A stretch of DNA of 64,000 nucleotides from Pseudomonas brassicacearum (GCF_009601685.2 NZ_CP045701.2:4774001-4838000), one strand, 5' to 3'. Positions 39,267 to 48,690 are shown, counted from the stretch's first letter. The notes: a model not told the origin generated them from the letters alone. Translations and numbers: made by a program.

Positions 39267-39363
39267 TGTAGGAGCTGCCGAAGGCTGCGATCTTTTGATC
39301 TTTCGCTTAAATCTCAAGTGTCGATAGAAAGATCGCAGTCTCGCTTCGCTCGACAGCTCCTAC
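39267..39363. repeat. REP element (TGTAGGAGCTG family) between gcl and hyi
   Basis: Left arm TGTAGGAGCTGCCGAAGGCT then GCGATCTTTTGATCTTT; right arm AAAGATCGCAG...CGACAGCTCCTAC in inverse orientation. It lies within a presumed operon. Confidence 0.88.
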
Positions 39364-39401
39364 GGGTCAGGACGCCATTTAATTTGTAGCAGGAGACCAC
39401 C

Positions 39402-40184
39402 ATGCCGCGTTTCGCCGCCAACCTGTCCATGCTGTTCACCGAGCAGGATTTCCTCGCCCGTTTCCAAGCCGCTGCCAAGGCCGGCTTCAGTGGCGTCGAG
39501 TACCTGTTCCCTTACGACTACAGCTCCGCCGAACTCAAGGCCTTGCTCGACGCCAACGGCCTGACCCAGGTGCTGTTCAACCTGCCGGCCGGTGACTGGG
39601 CCAAGGGCGAGCGTGGCATTGCCTGCCTGCCGGACCGGGTCGAGGAATTCCGCGCTGGTGTCGACCTGGCCATTGCCTACGCCCAAGTGCTGGGCAACAC
39701 CCAGGTCAACTGCCTGGCCGGGATTCGCCCGCAGAACTGCAGTGAAACCCTGGTGGAAAAAACCTTCGTCGCCAACCTGAAATACGCCGCCGAAAAGCTG
39801 CAAGCCAACGGCATCAAGCTGGTGATGGAGGCCATCAACACCCGCGACATTCCCGGCTTTTACCTGAACAACACCGCCCAGGCCCTGTCGATCCGCGAGC
39901 AGGTGGGCAGCGCCAACCTGTTCCTGCAATACGACATCTACCACATGCAGATCATGGAAGGAGACCTGGCCAGGACCCTGTCGGCGCACCTGGGCGAGAT
40001 CAACCATGTGCAACTGGCAGACAACCCGGGCCGCAACGAGCCGGGCACGGGCGAGATCAACTATCGATTCCTGTTCGAACACCTGGACCGCATCGGCTAC
40101 ACGGGTTGGGTCGGCTGCGAATACAAGCCGCTGACCACCACCGAAGCGGGATTGGGCTGGCTGAAAACCCATAACGCGATCTGA
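39402..40184 (+). CDS. hyi: Hydroxypyruvate isomerase
   Basis: Interconverts tartronate semialdehyde and hydroxypyruvate. 260 residues, an AP-endonuclease-2-like TIM barrel. Family marks: MPRFAANLSMLFTE, GFSGVEYLFPYDY, the metal-site Glu in LVMEAINTRDIPGF, QYDIYHMQIMEGD and NHVQLADNPGRNEPGTGE. It follows gcl after a REP element. AGGAG lies before the ATG. Confidence 0.97.
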   Translation: MPRFAANLSMLFTEQDFLARFQAAAKAGFSGVEYLFPYDYSSAELKALLDANGLTQVLFNLPAGDWAKGERGIACLPDRVEEFRAGVDLAIAYAQVLGNTQVNCLAGIRPQNCSETLVEKTFVANLKYAAEKLQANGIKLVMEAINTRDIPGFYLNNTAQALSIREQVGSANLFLQYDIYHMQIMEGDLARTLSAHLGEINHVQLADNPGRNEPGTGEINYRFLFEHLDRIGYTGWVGCEYKPLTTTEAGLGWLKTHNAI

Positions 40185-40196
40185 CCCACCTTTCCC

Positions 40197-40302
40197 TGTA
40201 GGAGCTGCCGAGTGCAACGAGGCTGCGATCTTTCCCCTGGCGCTTGAGTCCCCCGGTGAAAGATCAAAAGATCGCAGCCTCGTTGCACTCGACAGCTCCT
40301 AC
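40197..40302. repeat. REP element (TGTAGGAGCTG family) between hyi and glxR
   Basis: Arms TGTAGGAGCTGCCGAGTGCA and the inverse TGCACTCGACAGCTCCTAC. Here the GATCAAAAGATC part lies on the right side, so the internal block is reversed relative to 39267. Confidence 0.87.
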
Positions 40303-40332
40303 GAGCAGCGATAACAACAAGAGGATTTTCTC

Positions 40333-41223
40333 ATGGCTAAAATCGGATTCATCGGCACTGGCATCATGGGCCACCCCATGGCATTGAACCTGCAAAAGGC
40401 CGGTCACAGCCTGTTCCTGTCCCAGCACCATGACCCGGCCCCGGCCGACCTGCTGGCCGGTGGTGCGGTGGCGTTGGCCAACCCGAGGGAAGTGGCCCAG
40501 GAAGCCGAGTTCATCATCGTCATGGTCCCGGACACCCCGCAGGTCGAAGACGTGCTGTTTCGCGCCGATGGCGTAGCAGCGGGCGTGGGCGCGGGTAAGG
40601 TGGTGATCGACATGAGTTCGATCTCCCCCACCGCCACCAAGGCGTTCGCAGCGAAGATCAATGAAAAAGGCGCGCAGTACCTCGACGCCCCGGTGTCCGG
40701 CGGTGAAGTCGGCGCCAAGGCCGCAACCCTGAGCATCATGGTCGGTGGCGACAGCGCCGCCTTCGAGCGGGCCCTGGCGCTGTTCCAGGCCATGGGCAAG
40801 AACATCACCCTGGTGGGCGGCAATGGCGATGGCCAGACCGCCAAAGTCGCGAACCAGATCATCGTCGCCCTGAACATCCAGGCCGTGGCCGAAGCCCTGT
40901 TGTTCGCCTCAAAGAACGGCGCCGATCCGGCGAAGGTTCGCGAAGCGCTGATGGGCGGTTTCGCCTCTTCGAAGATCCTCGAAGTGCACGGCGAACGCAT
41001 GATCAAGGGCACCTTCGACCCGGGCTTCCGTATCAGCCTGCATCAGAAGGACCTGAACCTGGCCCTGCAGGGCGCCAGGGAACTGAACATCAACCTGCCC
41101 AACACCGCCAACGCCCAACAAGTGTTCAGCACCTGCGCGGCCATCGGCGGCAGCAACTGGGATCACTCGGCGTTGATCAAGGGGTTGGAGCATATGGCCA
41201 ATTTCTCGATTCGCGATAACTGA
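40333..41223 (+). CDS. glxR: Tartronate semialdehyde reductase (2-hydroxy-3-oxopropionate reductase)
   Basis: Reduces tartronate semialdehyde to D-glycerate with NAD(P)H. 296 residues of the beta-hydroxyacid dehydrogenase family: Rossmann motif GFIGTGIMGHPMALNL, substrate motif DAPVSGGEVGA, catalytic Lys in GDGQTAKVANQI, and the cofactor-closing FRISLHQKDLNLAL. AAGAGGA lies before the ATG. Confidence 0.96.
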   Translation: MAKIGFIGTGIMGHPMALNLQKAGHSLFLSQHHDPAPADLLAGGAVALANPREVAQEAEFIIVMVPDTPQVEDVLFRADGVAAGVGAGKVVIDMSSISPTATKAFAAKINEKGAQYLDAPVSGGEVGAKAATLSIMVGGDSAAFERALALFQAMGKNITLVGGNGDGQTAKVANQIIVALNIQAVAEALLFASKNGADPAKVREALMGGFASSKILEVHGERMIKGTFDPGFRISLHQKDLNLALQGARELNINLPNTANAQQVFSTCAAIGGSNWDHSALIKGLEHMANFSIRDN

Positions 41224-41239
41224 CACACCCCACCCCACT

Positions 41240-41328
41240 TGTGGGAGCGGGCTTGCTCGCGAAGGCGATCTACCGGTCAATGAAGTATTGACTGACACGC
41301 CGTCTTCGCGAGCAAGCTCGCTCCCACA
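41240..41328. repeat. REP pair (GTGGGAGC family) between glxR and ttuD
   Basis: Inverse arms GTGGGAGCGGGCTTGCTCGC and GCGAGCAAGCTCGCTCCCAC, 89 bp end to end. Confidence 0.88.
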
Positions 41329-41373
41329 GGTAACCGAGTCGCCTCAGCCAATAATAAAAACCGGGAGCCCGCC

Positions 41374-42654
41374 ATGTCGGTCGATCCGCAACAATTGCTG
41401 CGCGAGCTGTTTGCCACAGCCATCGACGCGGCCCATCCGCTGCACGTCCTTGAACCCTACCTGCCCGGCGATCGCAGCGGCCGGGTAATCGTCATCGGTG
41501 CCGGCAAGGCAGCCGCGGCCATGGCGCAAGTGGTCGAGCGCTGCTGGCAGGGCGAAGTGTCCGGCCTGGTGGTGACCCGCTACGGCCATGGCGCGCCCTG
41601 CCAGAAAATCGAAGTAGTGGAAGCCGCCCACCCGGTGCCTGATGCCGCTGGCCTGGCCGTGGCCCAGCGGGTGCTGGAAATGGTCAGCAACCTCAGCGAA
41701 GACGACCGCGTCATCTTCCTGTTGTCCGGCGGCGGTTCTGCCCTGCTCGCTTTGCCCGCCGAAGGCATCACCCTGGCTGACAAGCAATCGATCAACAAAG
41801 CCTTGCTCAAGTCCGGCGCGACAATCGGCGAAATGAACTGCGTGCGCAAGCACCTCTCGGCGATCAAGGGCGGGCGCCTGGGCAAGGCCTGCTGGCCGGC
41901 GACGGTGTACACCTACGCGATATCCGATGTGCCCGGCGACCTTGCCACGGTCATTGCCTCCGGCCCCACCGTGGCCGATCCCAGCACGTCGGCCGAAGCC
42001 CTGGCGATTCTCCAGCGCTACCGCATCGAAGTACCGACCTCGGTGCGCAACTGGCTGCACAGCCCCGAATCGGAAACCGTCAAGCCCGGCGACCCGAGCC
42101 TGGCCCGTAGCCACTTCCAATTGATCGCCCGTCCTCAGCAGTCATTGGAGGCCGCGGCAGTGAAGGCGCGCCAGGCCGGTTTCAGCCCATTGATCCTCGG
42201 CGACCTGGAAGGCGAATCCCGAGAGGTGGCGAAAGTCCACGCCGGCATCGCCCGGCAAATCGTCCAGCACGGCCAACCACTGGCGGCGCCGTGCGTGATC
42301 CTCTCCGGCGGCGAAACCACCGTCACCGTGCGTGGCAATGGTCGTGGCGGACGCAACGCCGAATTCCTCCTGAGCCTCACCGACAGCCTCAAGGGTCATC
42401 CCGGCATCTATGCGCTGGCCGGCGACACCGACGGCATCGACGGATCCGAAGACAACGCCGGTGCCCTCATGACCCCGGACAGCTATCGACGCGCCGCCGA
42501 ACTGAGCTTGAGCGCCAGCGACGAGTTGGACAACAACAATGGCTACGGCTACTTCGCCGCCCTGGATGCACTGATCGTCACCGAACCGACCCGCACCAAC
42601 GTCAACGACTTTCGCGCCATCCTGATCCTCGAGAACCCCAAACATGACGCCTGA
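41374..42654 (+). CDS. ttuD: Class II glycerate 2-kinase (MOFRL family; annotated hydroxypyruvate reductase TtuD)
   Basis: 426 residues. N-terminal GCK/DUF4147 domain with VIVIGAGKAAAAMAQVVER, FLLSGGGSALLALPAEGI, NCVRKHLSAIKGG and YAISDVPGDLATVIASGPT; the C-terminal MOFRL domain has GGETTVTVRGNGRGGRNAEF and AGDTDGIDGSEDNAGA. The family phosphorylates D-glycerate at O2; the older name is hydroxypyruvate reductase. In this cluster it would turn glycerate into 2-phosphoglycerate. It overlaps pyk by 11 bp. Confidence 0.93.
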   Translation: MSVDPQQLLRELFATAIDAAHPLHVLEPYLPGDRSGRVIVIGAGKAAAAMAQVVERCWQGEVSGLVVTRYGHGAPCQKIEVVEAAHPVPDAAGLAVAQRVLEMVSNLSEDDRVIFLLSGGGSALLALPAEGITLADKQSINKALLKSGATIGEMNCVRKHLSAIKGGRLGKACWPATVYTYAISDVPGDLATVIASGPTVADPSTSAEALAILQRYRIEVPTSVRNWLHSPESETVKPGDPSLARSHFQLIARPQQSLEAAAVKARQAGFSPLILGDLEGESREVAKVHAGIARQIVQHGQPLAAPCVILSGGETTVTVRGNGRGGRNAEFLLSLTDSLKGHPGIYALAGDTDGIDGSEDNAGALMTPDSYRRAAELSLSASDELDNNNGYGYFAALDALIVTEPTRTNVNDFRAILILENPKHDA

Positions 42655-44059
42655 TAAAAAGGTCAAGATCCTCGCGACCCTCGGCCCCGCCACCCGGGGC
42701 ATCGATGACATCCGTGAACTGGTACAGGCCGGCGTGAACATCTTCCGCCTGAACTTCAGCCATGGCGAGCATGCCGACCACGCCCAGCGCTACCAGTGGA
42801 TTCGTGAGGTCGAGCAGCAGCTCAATTACCCGCTGGGCATCCTGATGGACCTGCAAGGTCCGAAGCTGCGGGTCGGCCGGTTCGCCGATGGCAAGGTCCT
42901 GCTGCAACGCGGCCAGGCCCTGCGCCTGGACCTGGACCCGACGCCCGGTGATCAACGCAGGGTCAACCTGCCCCACCCGGAAATCATCGCGGCCCTGGAG
43001 CCCGGCATGGACCTGCTGCTGGACGACGGCAAATTGCGCCTGCGCGTGACCGCCAGGCACAGCGACGCCATCGACACCGAAGTGCTCAACGGCGGCGAGC
43101 TATCGGACCGCAAAGGCGTGAACGTACCCCAGGCCGTGCTCGACCTGAGCCCGCTGACCGCCAAGGACCGGCGCGATTTGAGTTTCGGCCTGGAGCTGGG
43201 CGTGGACTGGGTGGCATTGTCGTTCGTCCAGCGGCCCGAGGACATCCGCGAGGCCCGGGCGCTGATCGGCGACAAGGCCTTCCTGATGGCGAAGATCGAG
43301 AAACCGTCGGCGGTGACCCAACTGCAGGAAATCGCCGAATTGAGCGACGCGATCATGGTTGCTCGCGGCGACCTGGGCGTCGAAGTCCCGGCCGAGAGCG
43401 TGCCGCAGATCCAGAAAAACATCATCAGCACCTGTCGCGCCCTCGGCAAACCGGTGGTGGTGGCGACCCAGATGCTCGAGTCGATGCGTTTCTCCCCGGC
43501 GCCCACCCGCGCCGAAGTTACCGATGTCGCCAACGCCGTGGCCGAGGGGGCCGATGCGGTGATGTTGTCGGCGGAAACCGCTTCTGGGGACTACCCCCTC
43601 GAAGCCGTGCAGATGATGAGCAAGATCATCCGCCAGGTGGAAAACGGCCCCGACTACCAGGCGCAACTGGACGTCAGCCGGCCAAAAGCCGAGGCCACGG
43701 TGTCGGACGCCATCAGTTGCGCGATCCGCCGTATCAGCAATGTGCTGCCAGTGGCGGTGCTGGTGAACTACAGCGAATCGGGCAGTTCCAGCCTGCGGGC
43801 GGCGCGGGAACGGCCGACGGTGCCGATCCTCAACCTCACGCCGAACCTGCAGGCCGCTCGCCGCCTGACGCTGGCCTGGGGCGTGCACTCGGTGGTCAAC
43901 GAGCGCTTGAAGCAAGTGGATGAAGTCTGTTCCACCGCCCTGGAAATCGCCCAGGCCCAAGGCATGGCCCAGCGCGGCGATACCTTGCTGATCACGGCGG
44001 GCGTGCCGTTCGGGCAGCCGGGGTCGACCAATTCGCTGCGCATTGAGACGTTGATCTAA
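42644..44059 (+). CDS. pyk: Pyruvate kinase
   Basis: Makes pyruvate and ATP from phosphoenolpyruvate. 471 residues. N-terminal KILATLGPATRG, catalytic NFSHGEH, LMDLQGPKLRVG, the signature FLMAKIEKPSAVT with the catalytic Lys, and VATQMLESM. Its start lies inside ttuD, showing coupled translation. Together they take glycerate to pyruvate. A second pyruvate kinase probably exists elsewhere in the genome, so the isozyme letter is left open. Confidence 0.97.
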   Translation: MTPDKKVKILATLGPATRGIDDIRELVQAGVNIFRLNFSHGEHADHAQRYQWIREVEQQLNYPLGILMDLQGPKLRVGRFADGKVLLQRGQALRLDLDPTPGDQRRVNLPHPEIIAALEPGMDLLLDDGKLRLRVTARHSDAIDTEVLNGGELSDRKGVNVPQAVLDLSPLTAKDRRDLSFGLELGVDWVALSFVQRPEDIREARALIGDKAFLMAKIEKPSAVTQLQEIAELSDAIMVARGDLGVEVPAESVPQIQKNIISTCRALGKPVVVATQMLESMRFSPAPTRAEVTDVANAVAEGADAVMLSAETASGDYPLEAVQMMSKIIRQVENGPDYQAQLDVSRPKAEATVSDAISCAIRRISNVLPVAVLVNYSESGSSSLRAARERPTVPILNLTPNLQAARRLTLAWGVHSVVNERLKQVDEVCSTALEIAQAQGMAQRGDTLLITAGVPFGQPGSTNSLRIETLI

Positions 44060-44067
44060 TTTGCTTC

Positions 44068-44182
44068 TGTAGGAGCTGGCGAAGCCTGCGATCTTTTGAT
44101 CTTGATCTTGATCTTGATCTTTCGCTTGAGATTCAAGTGTCTTTGGAAAGATCGCAGCCTCGTTGCACTCGACAGCTCCTAC
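44068..44182. repeat. REP element with GATCTT tandem loop after pyk
   Basis: TGTAGGAGCTGGCGAAGCCT arm, then GATCTT repeated (four contiguous units, 44098-44121), then AAAGATCGCAGCC and the CGACAGCTCCTAC arm. It runs directly into an 11-bp tandem repeat. Confidence 0.88.
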
Positions 44183-44248
44183 AAAGCTCCAACAAAGCTC
44201 CAACAAAGCTCATACAAAGCTCATACAAAGCTCCTACAGAGCTTCTAC
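44174..44248. repeat. 11-bp tandem repeat, about 6.8 units
   Basis: Units AGCTCCTACAA, AGCTCCAACAA (twice), AGCTCATACAA (twice), AGCTCCTACAG and a partial AGCTTCTAC. The unit is the terminal part of the REP arm, copied in tandem, one helical turn each. Confidence 0.9.
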
Positions 44249-44301
44249 TGGGCTCAGCGGAGCAATTTCTGGCGCAGCGTTCTCTTCTCCCTAGACCCAT
44301 C

Positions 44302-45216
44302 ATGCCCAACCATTCTTTCAACACCCACTGCCCCGACTGGGCCACCGCCCTGCTCAATGGCTTCAGCCAAGTCTTCCTCCAGCGCCATTCGCTGTGCGGC
44401 CTGCTGTGCCTGCTGGCGATTCTGTTCACCGCCCCCAACCTGTTCGGCGGCGCGTTGCTGGGTGGGGTGGCCGGGTTGCTCACGGCCCAGCGACGCGGTT
44501 ACGCCAAGGCCGACCGGCAAGCCGGGCTGTTCAGCTACAACGGCATCCTGCTGGGCTTGTTGCTGAGCCTTGTATTGCCCTGGTCCGCCCTGTTGCCACC
44601 GTTGATCATCGCCGCAGGCGGTCTCAGCGCGATGCTGACCCAGCAATGGCTCAAGCGCACCCGAGGCCCTCGGTGCCTGCCCGCCTACACCGCGCCTTTT
44701 GTAGGGCTGGCTTGGCTGTTGATGAGCTTCACCCTGCCGCCGCCCCCAACCGCCTCGATTGAAATAACGATACCCAACCTGCTGGCCGCGCATTTGAGCG
44801 GGTTGGGCCAGGTCATGTTTCTCAGCCACCCAGCAGCCGGTGCGTTGATCGCGGCGGGCCTGCTGCTGGCCAATCGTCGCGCCGCCGCTTGGGCATTGTT
44901 CGGTTCCGCCGTGGGCCTGGCCTTTGCCTTGTCGCAACATGAAAACGCAATCGCCCTTTGCGGGCTGGGCGGCTACAACCCGGCTTTGGTGGCGCTGGCC
45001 CTCAGCCAACAGCGCCGCCAACCCTGGCTGCCGCTGGCGGGGATTCTCCTGGCGGTCATGCTCACCCCAGGTTTTATTGCCCTTGGCCTGCCTCCCCTGA
45101 CGGCACCGTTCATCCTCGCCTGCTGGTTGATCCAGGCCACCGGCCGGGCGTGGTGCCAAGCCAGCCTCGACACCACGCCTTGCGCTCTGCGGGGCAATCG
45201 CCCTAGGCTTCGTTGA
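44302..45216 (+). CDS. Urea transporter (UT) family protein
   Basis: 304 residues, about ten short membrane segments in two similar halves, as in the UT fold. Marks: the N-terminal WATALLNGFSQVFLQ, FTAPNLFGGALLGGVAG, and SYNGILLGLLLSLVL in half 1; HLSGLGQVMFLSHPAAGALI and LCGLGGYNPALVALAL in half 2. It would be a channel for urea across the inner membrane. No urease genes are in the window. I start at MPNHSFNTH; a longer reading runs through the REP repeat and is not credible. Confidence 0.87.
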   Translation: MPNHSFNTHCPDWATALLNGFSQVFLQRHSLCGLLCLLAILFTAPNLFGGALLGGVAGLLTAQRRGYAKADRQAGLFSYNGILLGLLLSLVLPWSALLPPLIIAAGGLSAMLTQQWLKRTRGPRCLPAYTAPFVGLAWLLMSFTLPPPPTASIEITIPNLLAAHLSGLGQVMFLSHPAAGALIAAGLLLANRRAAAWALFGSAVGLAFALSQHENAIALCGLGGYNPALVALALSQQRRQPWLPLAGILLAVMLTPGFIALGLPPLTAPFILACWLIQATGRAWCQASLDTTPCALRGNRPRLR

Positions 45217-45236
45217 TTCCGGCTCAGGCGAAGATT

Positions 45237-46061
45237 ATGCAAAACAGCAACAACTGGCGTGACCGCCTCTACGTGATCATTTTCCAGACCGACACCGTGG
45301 CCGGACGGCGCTTCGACAGCACCTTGCTGTTGATCATCCTCGCCAGCCTGGTGATCGTGATGCTCGACAGCATCGACAGCGTGCACAAAAACTACGCCAC
45401 CCTGCTGGCCGGTATCGAATGGGGCTTCACCTTCGTTTTCATCGTCGAGTACGGCCTGCGCCTGTACTGCTCGCCCAAGCCGCTGCGTTATGCCTTCAGT
45501 TTCTACGGCCTGGTGGATCTGTTGGCGATCGTGCCGGGGATCCTGGCGCTGTATTACAGCGATGGCCAATACCTGTTGATCATTCGGATCATCCGCATGC
45601 TGCGGATTTTCCGCGTGCTCAAGCTCAGCCCTTACCTCACGCAGGCCAACTACCTGATGGCGGCGCTGCGGGGGAGCAAGCAGAAAATCATTGTGTTCCT
45701 GGTCAGCGTCTCGACCTTGGTGACCGTGTTCGGCACGCTGATGTACGTGATCGAAGGCCCCCAGAACGGTTTCACCAGCATTCCCAAGGGCATCTATTGG
45801 GCTATCGTGACACTGACCACCGTGGGCTTCGGCGACATCGTGCCCAAGACAGCGCTGGGCCAGGTGGTGTCATCCCTGGTAATGATCACCGGCTATTCGA
45901 TCATCGCCGTGCCGACGGGTATTTTCACGGCTGAACTGGCCACGGCCATGCGCGGCGACCAACTCCAGCGCGATTGCCCGGTGTGCAGCAAAAACCACCA
46001 CGAACATGGCGCCGCTTTCTGCTCCCGTTGTGGCAACGCGTTGTTTAAGAAATTGGAATAA
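45237..46061 (+). CDS. Voltage-gated-type potassium channel with C-terminal zinc ribbon
   Basis: 274 residues. Six membrane segments of the ion-transport type: S4 carries regular arginines (RIIRMLRIFRVLKLS, residues 117-131), and the selectivity filter is TTVGFGD (194-200), which indicates K+. After S6 (GIFTAELATAM) comes a Cys4 knuckle, CPVC at 247-250 and CSRC at 262-265, in a small cytosolic tail. The gene follows the urea transporter after 20 bp and may be co-transcribed. Start MQNSNNW. Confidence 0.9.
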   Translation: MQNSNNWRDRLYVIIFQTDTVAGRRFDSTLLLIILASLVIVMLDSIDSVHKNYATLLAGIEWGFTFVFIVEYGLRLYCSPKPLRYAFSFYGLVDLLAIVPGILALYYSDGQYLLIIRIIRMLRIFRVLKLSPYLTQANYLMAALRGSKQKIIVFLVSVSTLVTVFGTLMYVIEGPQNGFTSIPKGIYWAIVTLTTVGFGDIVPKTALGQVVSSLVMITGYSIIAVPTGIFTAELATAMRGDQLQRDCPVCSKNHHEHGAAFCSRCGNALFKKLE

Positions 46062-46152
46062 GCAAAGCACTTTTTGATGCTTGAAGGTCTATAGGCTTGC
46101 AGCTAGTGTGCCGGCTAATGCCCGGAACCCTGTTGATAAAAAGGAATTTGCA

Positions 46153-47151
46153 GTGAAGAACTTGTTTGGCGCCGCTCTTCTCGCCGTCGGCCTGACTTTT
46201 GGCAGCCTGGCCCACGCCGCCCCGACCCTGCTCAACGTTTCCTACGACGTGATGCGCGATTTCTACAAGGACTACAACGCAGCCTTCCAGAAACACTGGC
46301 AGGCCGAGCACAATGAAAACATCACCGTGCAGATGTCGTTCGGCGGCTCCAGCAAGCAGGCGCGCTCGGTGATCGACGGGCTGCCGGCGGATGTCATCAC
46401 CATGAACATGGCCACCGACATCAACGCCCTGGCGGACAACGGCAAACTGGTGCCCGAGCACTGGGTCACCCGCCTGCCGGACAACAGTGCGCCGTTCACC
46501 TCGGCCACGGTGTTCATCGTACGCAAAGGCAACCCGAAAGCCTTGAAAGACTGGCCCGACCTGCTCAAGGACGGTGTGGAGGTGATCGTGCCCAACCCGA
46601 AAACCTCCGGTAACGGTCGCTACACCTACCTGTCGGCCTGGGGTTACGTGCTGAAAAATGGCGGTGACGAAACCAAGGCCAAGGACTTCGTCGGCAAGCT
46701 GTTCAAGCAGGCGCCGGTACTGGACACCGGCGGTCGCGCCGCGACGACCACCTTCATGACCAACCAGATCGGCGACGTGCTGGTGACCTTTGAAAACGAA
46801 GCCGAGATGATCGCCCGCGAATTCGGCCGCGACCAGTTCGAAGTGGTCTACCCGAGCGTCTCCGCCGAGGCCGAGCCGCCGGTCAGCGTGGTCGACAAGG
46901 TTGTCGAGAAAAAAGGCTCCCGCGAAGCCGCCGAGGCGTACCTCAAATACCTGTGGTCGCCCGAAGGCCAGGAAATCGCCGCCGCCAACTACCTGCGCCC
47001 ACGGGACCCGGCGGTACTGGCCAGATACACCGACCGTTTCCCCAAAGTGGACTTCCTGTCGGTGGAAAAAACCTTCGGCGACTGGCGCACGGTGCAGAAG
47101 ACTCACTTCAATGACGGTGGGGTTTTCGACCAGATCTACAGCGGGCAATAA
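46153..47151 (+). CDS. sbp: Sulfate ABC transporter substrate-binding protein
   Basis: Periplasmic sulfate binder, 332 residues. A GTG start with AAGGA before it gives a signal peptide ([17 protein letters not shown], cleavage near AHA-AP). Family motifs: [37 protein letters not shown], the [14 protein letters not shown] loop, and [19 protein letters not shown] near the end. CysT/W/A partners are not downstream here, since an MFS gene follows. It is probably induced in sulfur limitation, by analogy with other Pseudomonas. Confidence 0.94.
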   Translation: MKNLFGAALLAVGLTFGSLAHAAPTLLNVSYDVMRDFYKDYNAAFQKHWQAEHNENITVQMSFGGSSKQARSVIDGLPADVITMNMATDINALADNGKLVPEHWVTRLPDNSAPFTSATVFIVRKGNPKALKDWPDLLKDGVEVIVPNPKTSGNGRYTYLSAWGYVLKNGGDETKAKDFVGKLFKQAPVLDTGGRAATTTFMTNQIGDVLVTFENEAEMIAREFGRDQFEVVYPSVSAEAEPPVSVVDKVVEKKGSREAAEAYLKYLWSPEGQEIAAANYLRPRDPAVLARYTDRFPKVDFLSVEKTFGDWRTVQKTHFNDGGVFDQIYSGQ

Positions 47152-47190
47152 GAGAGGACAAGCTGTACGCGATCCTGTGGCGAGGGAATC

Positions 47191-47294
47191 TGTGGGAGCA
47201 AAGCTTGTGTGGGAGCAAGGCTTGCCCGCGATAAAGGCACCTCGGTTCCAGAGGCACCGCGCTGTTTTCATCGCGAGCAAGCTTTGCTCCCACA
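47191..47294. repeat. REP pair with doubled left arm
   Basis: TGTGGGAGCAAAGCTTGTGTGGGAGCAAGGCTTGCC shows the left arm started twice; the inverse right arm ends in GCTTTGCTCCCACAG. A separate half-arm, GTGGCGAGGGAATC, precedes it at 47177. Confidence 0.82.
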
Positions 47295-47440
47295 GATCCC
47301 CTTGCCACAGGATCCTCCCAGCGTCCTTGTGCGCCCCATCATCAACTGCAAGCATGTCTGATATCAACCACAAGCCCTGTTCCAGGGCCCCATAACGCTT
47401 TAGCCTCGCGCCATCTTTCCTGTTCACTGACGAGATTGCC

Positions 47441-48643
47441 ATGAGTGCTCATTCACCCACCTTGCCCGGCGCGCCCCTGACCCGCGGCATGGTCCTGCTC
47501 TTCGCCTTCTGCTGCGGCGCCATCGTCGCCAACATCTACTACGCCCAACCCATCATCGAACTGATCGCACCCGACGTCGGCCTGAGCAGCACCATGGCCA
47601 GCCTGATCGTTTCGCTGACCCAGATCGGTTATGCCTTGGGCCTTTTTTTCCTGGTGCCGCTGGGGGACTTGCTGGAAAACCGACGGCTGATGATCGTCAC
47701 CACGCTGGTCGCAATCGCCAGTTTGTTGGGGGCGGCGTTCACTGATCAACCGAACGTATTCCTGCTGGTTTCGCTGTTGGTGGGGTTCAGTTCGGTGTCG
47801 GTGCAAGTCCTGATTCCACTGGCCGCGCACCTGGCGCCGGAGGAGACTCGAGGTCGGGTCGTGGGTGGGATCATGGGCGGACTGCTGCTGGGGATCCTGC
47901 TGGCGCGGCCGGTCTCCAGCATCGTGGCCGATCACTTCGGCTGGCGGGCCATGTTCATCATCGCCGCCGCGTTGATGGCCGCCATCAGCATCGTCCTGGC
48001 ACTGACCGTGCCCAAGCGCCAGCCCGACCACAGTGCCTCTTATGGCCAACTGCTGGGTTCGCTCGGCACCCTGCTGCGCCAACAACCGCTGTTGCGGCAA
48101 CGGGCGTTCTATCAAGCCTGCATGTTTGCCACGTTCAGCCTGTTCTGGACCGCCGTGCCACTGGAGCTGTCACGCAACCATGGCCTGTCCCAAACTGAAA
48201 TCGCCCTGTTCGCCCTGGTCGGTGCCATTGGTGCCATCGCCGCGCCCATCGCCGGTCGCCTGGCAGATGCCGGCCATACCCGCAACGCCTCGTTGCTGGC
48301 GATGTTGTTCGCCAGCCTGAGTTTCCTGCCAGCATTCATCCATCCGCTGTACAGCGTGATCGGCCTGGCGGTGACCGGCGTGGTCCTGGATTTCTGTGTG
48401 CAGATGAACATGGTCCTGGGCCAGCGCACCATCTACGCCCTCGATGCCAGGAGTCGCAGCCGGCTGAACGCGCTGTACATGACCAGCATCTTCGTCGGTG
48501 GCGCCTTCGGCTCATCGATTGCCAGTGCGGTGTACGAACACGGCGGCTGGTTGTGGGTGGTGATCGTCGGCAGCGCCTTCCCACTGTTGGCCTTGCTGCG
48601 CTTTTTGAGCACCTCGCGCAAGCCGTCCCTGGCAACGGCCTGA
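47441..48643 (+). CDS. MFS transporter
   Basis: 400 residues with twelve predicted helices. Marks include CCGAIVANIYYAQPIIELIAP, the loop 2-3 motif LVPLGDLLENRRLM, and LAPEETRGRVVGGIMGG, typical of the drug/sugar exporter type. The substrate is unknown. The reading starts at MSAHSPTLPG. Its own terminator follows at once. Confidence 0.9.
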   Translation: MSAHSPTLPGAPLTRGMVLLFAFCCGAIVANIYYAQPIIELIAPDVGLSSTMASLIVSLTQIGYALGLFFLVPLGDLLENRRLMIVTTLVAIASLLGAAFTDQPNVFLLVSLLVGFSSVSVQVLIPLAAHLAPEETRGRVVGGIMGGLLLGILLARPVSSIVADHFGWRAMFIIAAALMAAISIVLALTVPKRQPDHSASYGQLLGSLGTLLRQQPLLRQRAFYQACMFATFSLFWTAVPLELSRNHGLSQTEIALFALVGAIGAIAAPIAGRLADAGHTRNASLLAMLFASLSFLPAFIHPLYSVIGLAVTGVVLDFCVQMNMVLGQRTIYALDARSRSRLNALYMTSIFVGGAFGSSIASAVYEHGGWLWVVIVGSAFPLLALLRFLSTSRKPSLATA

Positions 48644-48656
48644 ATATCCACGCATA

Positions 48657-48690
48657 AAAAAGCCCGGTCGCGTTCAACGACCGGGCTTTT
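48657..48690 (+). terminator. Terminator after the MFS gene
   Basis: Stem AAAAGCCCGGTCG/CGACCGGGCTTTT with a short loop. It can serve the convergent PLDc_N gene as well. Confidence 0.92.

Noticed and set aside
44174..44248. CRISPR-like array
   Set aside because: Units are 11 bp in direct tandem without spacers, and no cas genes are near.
44137..44301. N-terminal extension of the urea transporter
   Set aside because: The extra residues are translated from the REP arm and the 11-bp tandem repeat; the family N-terminus begins at 44302.
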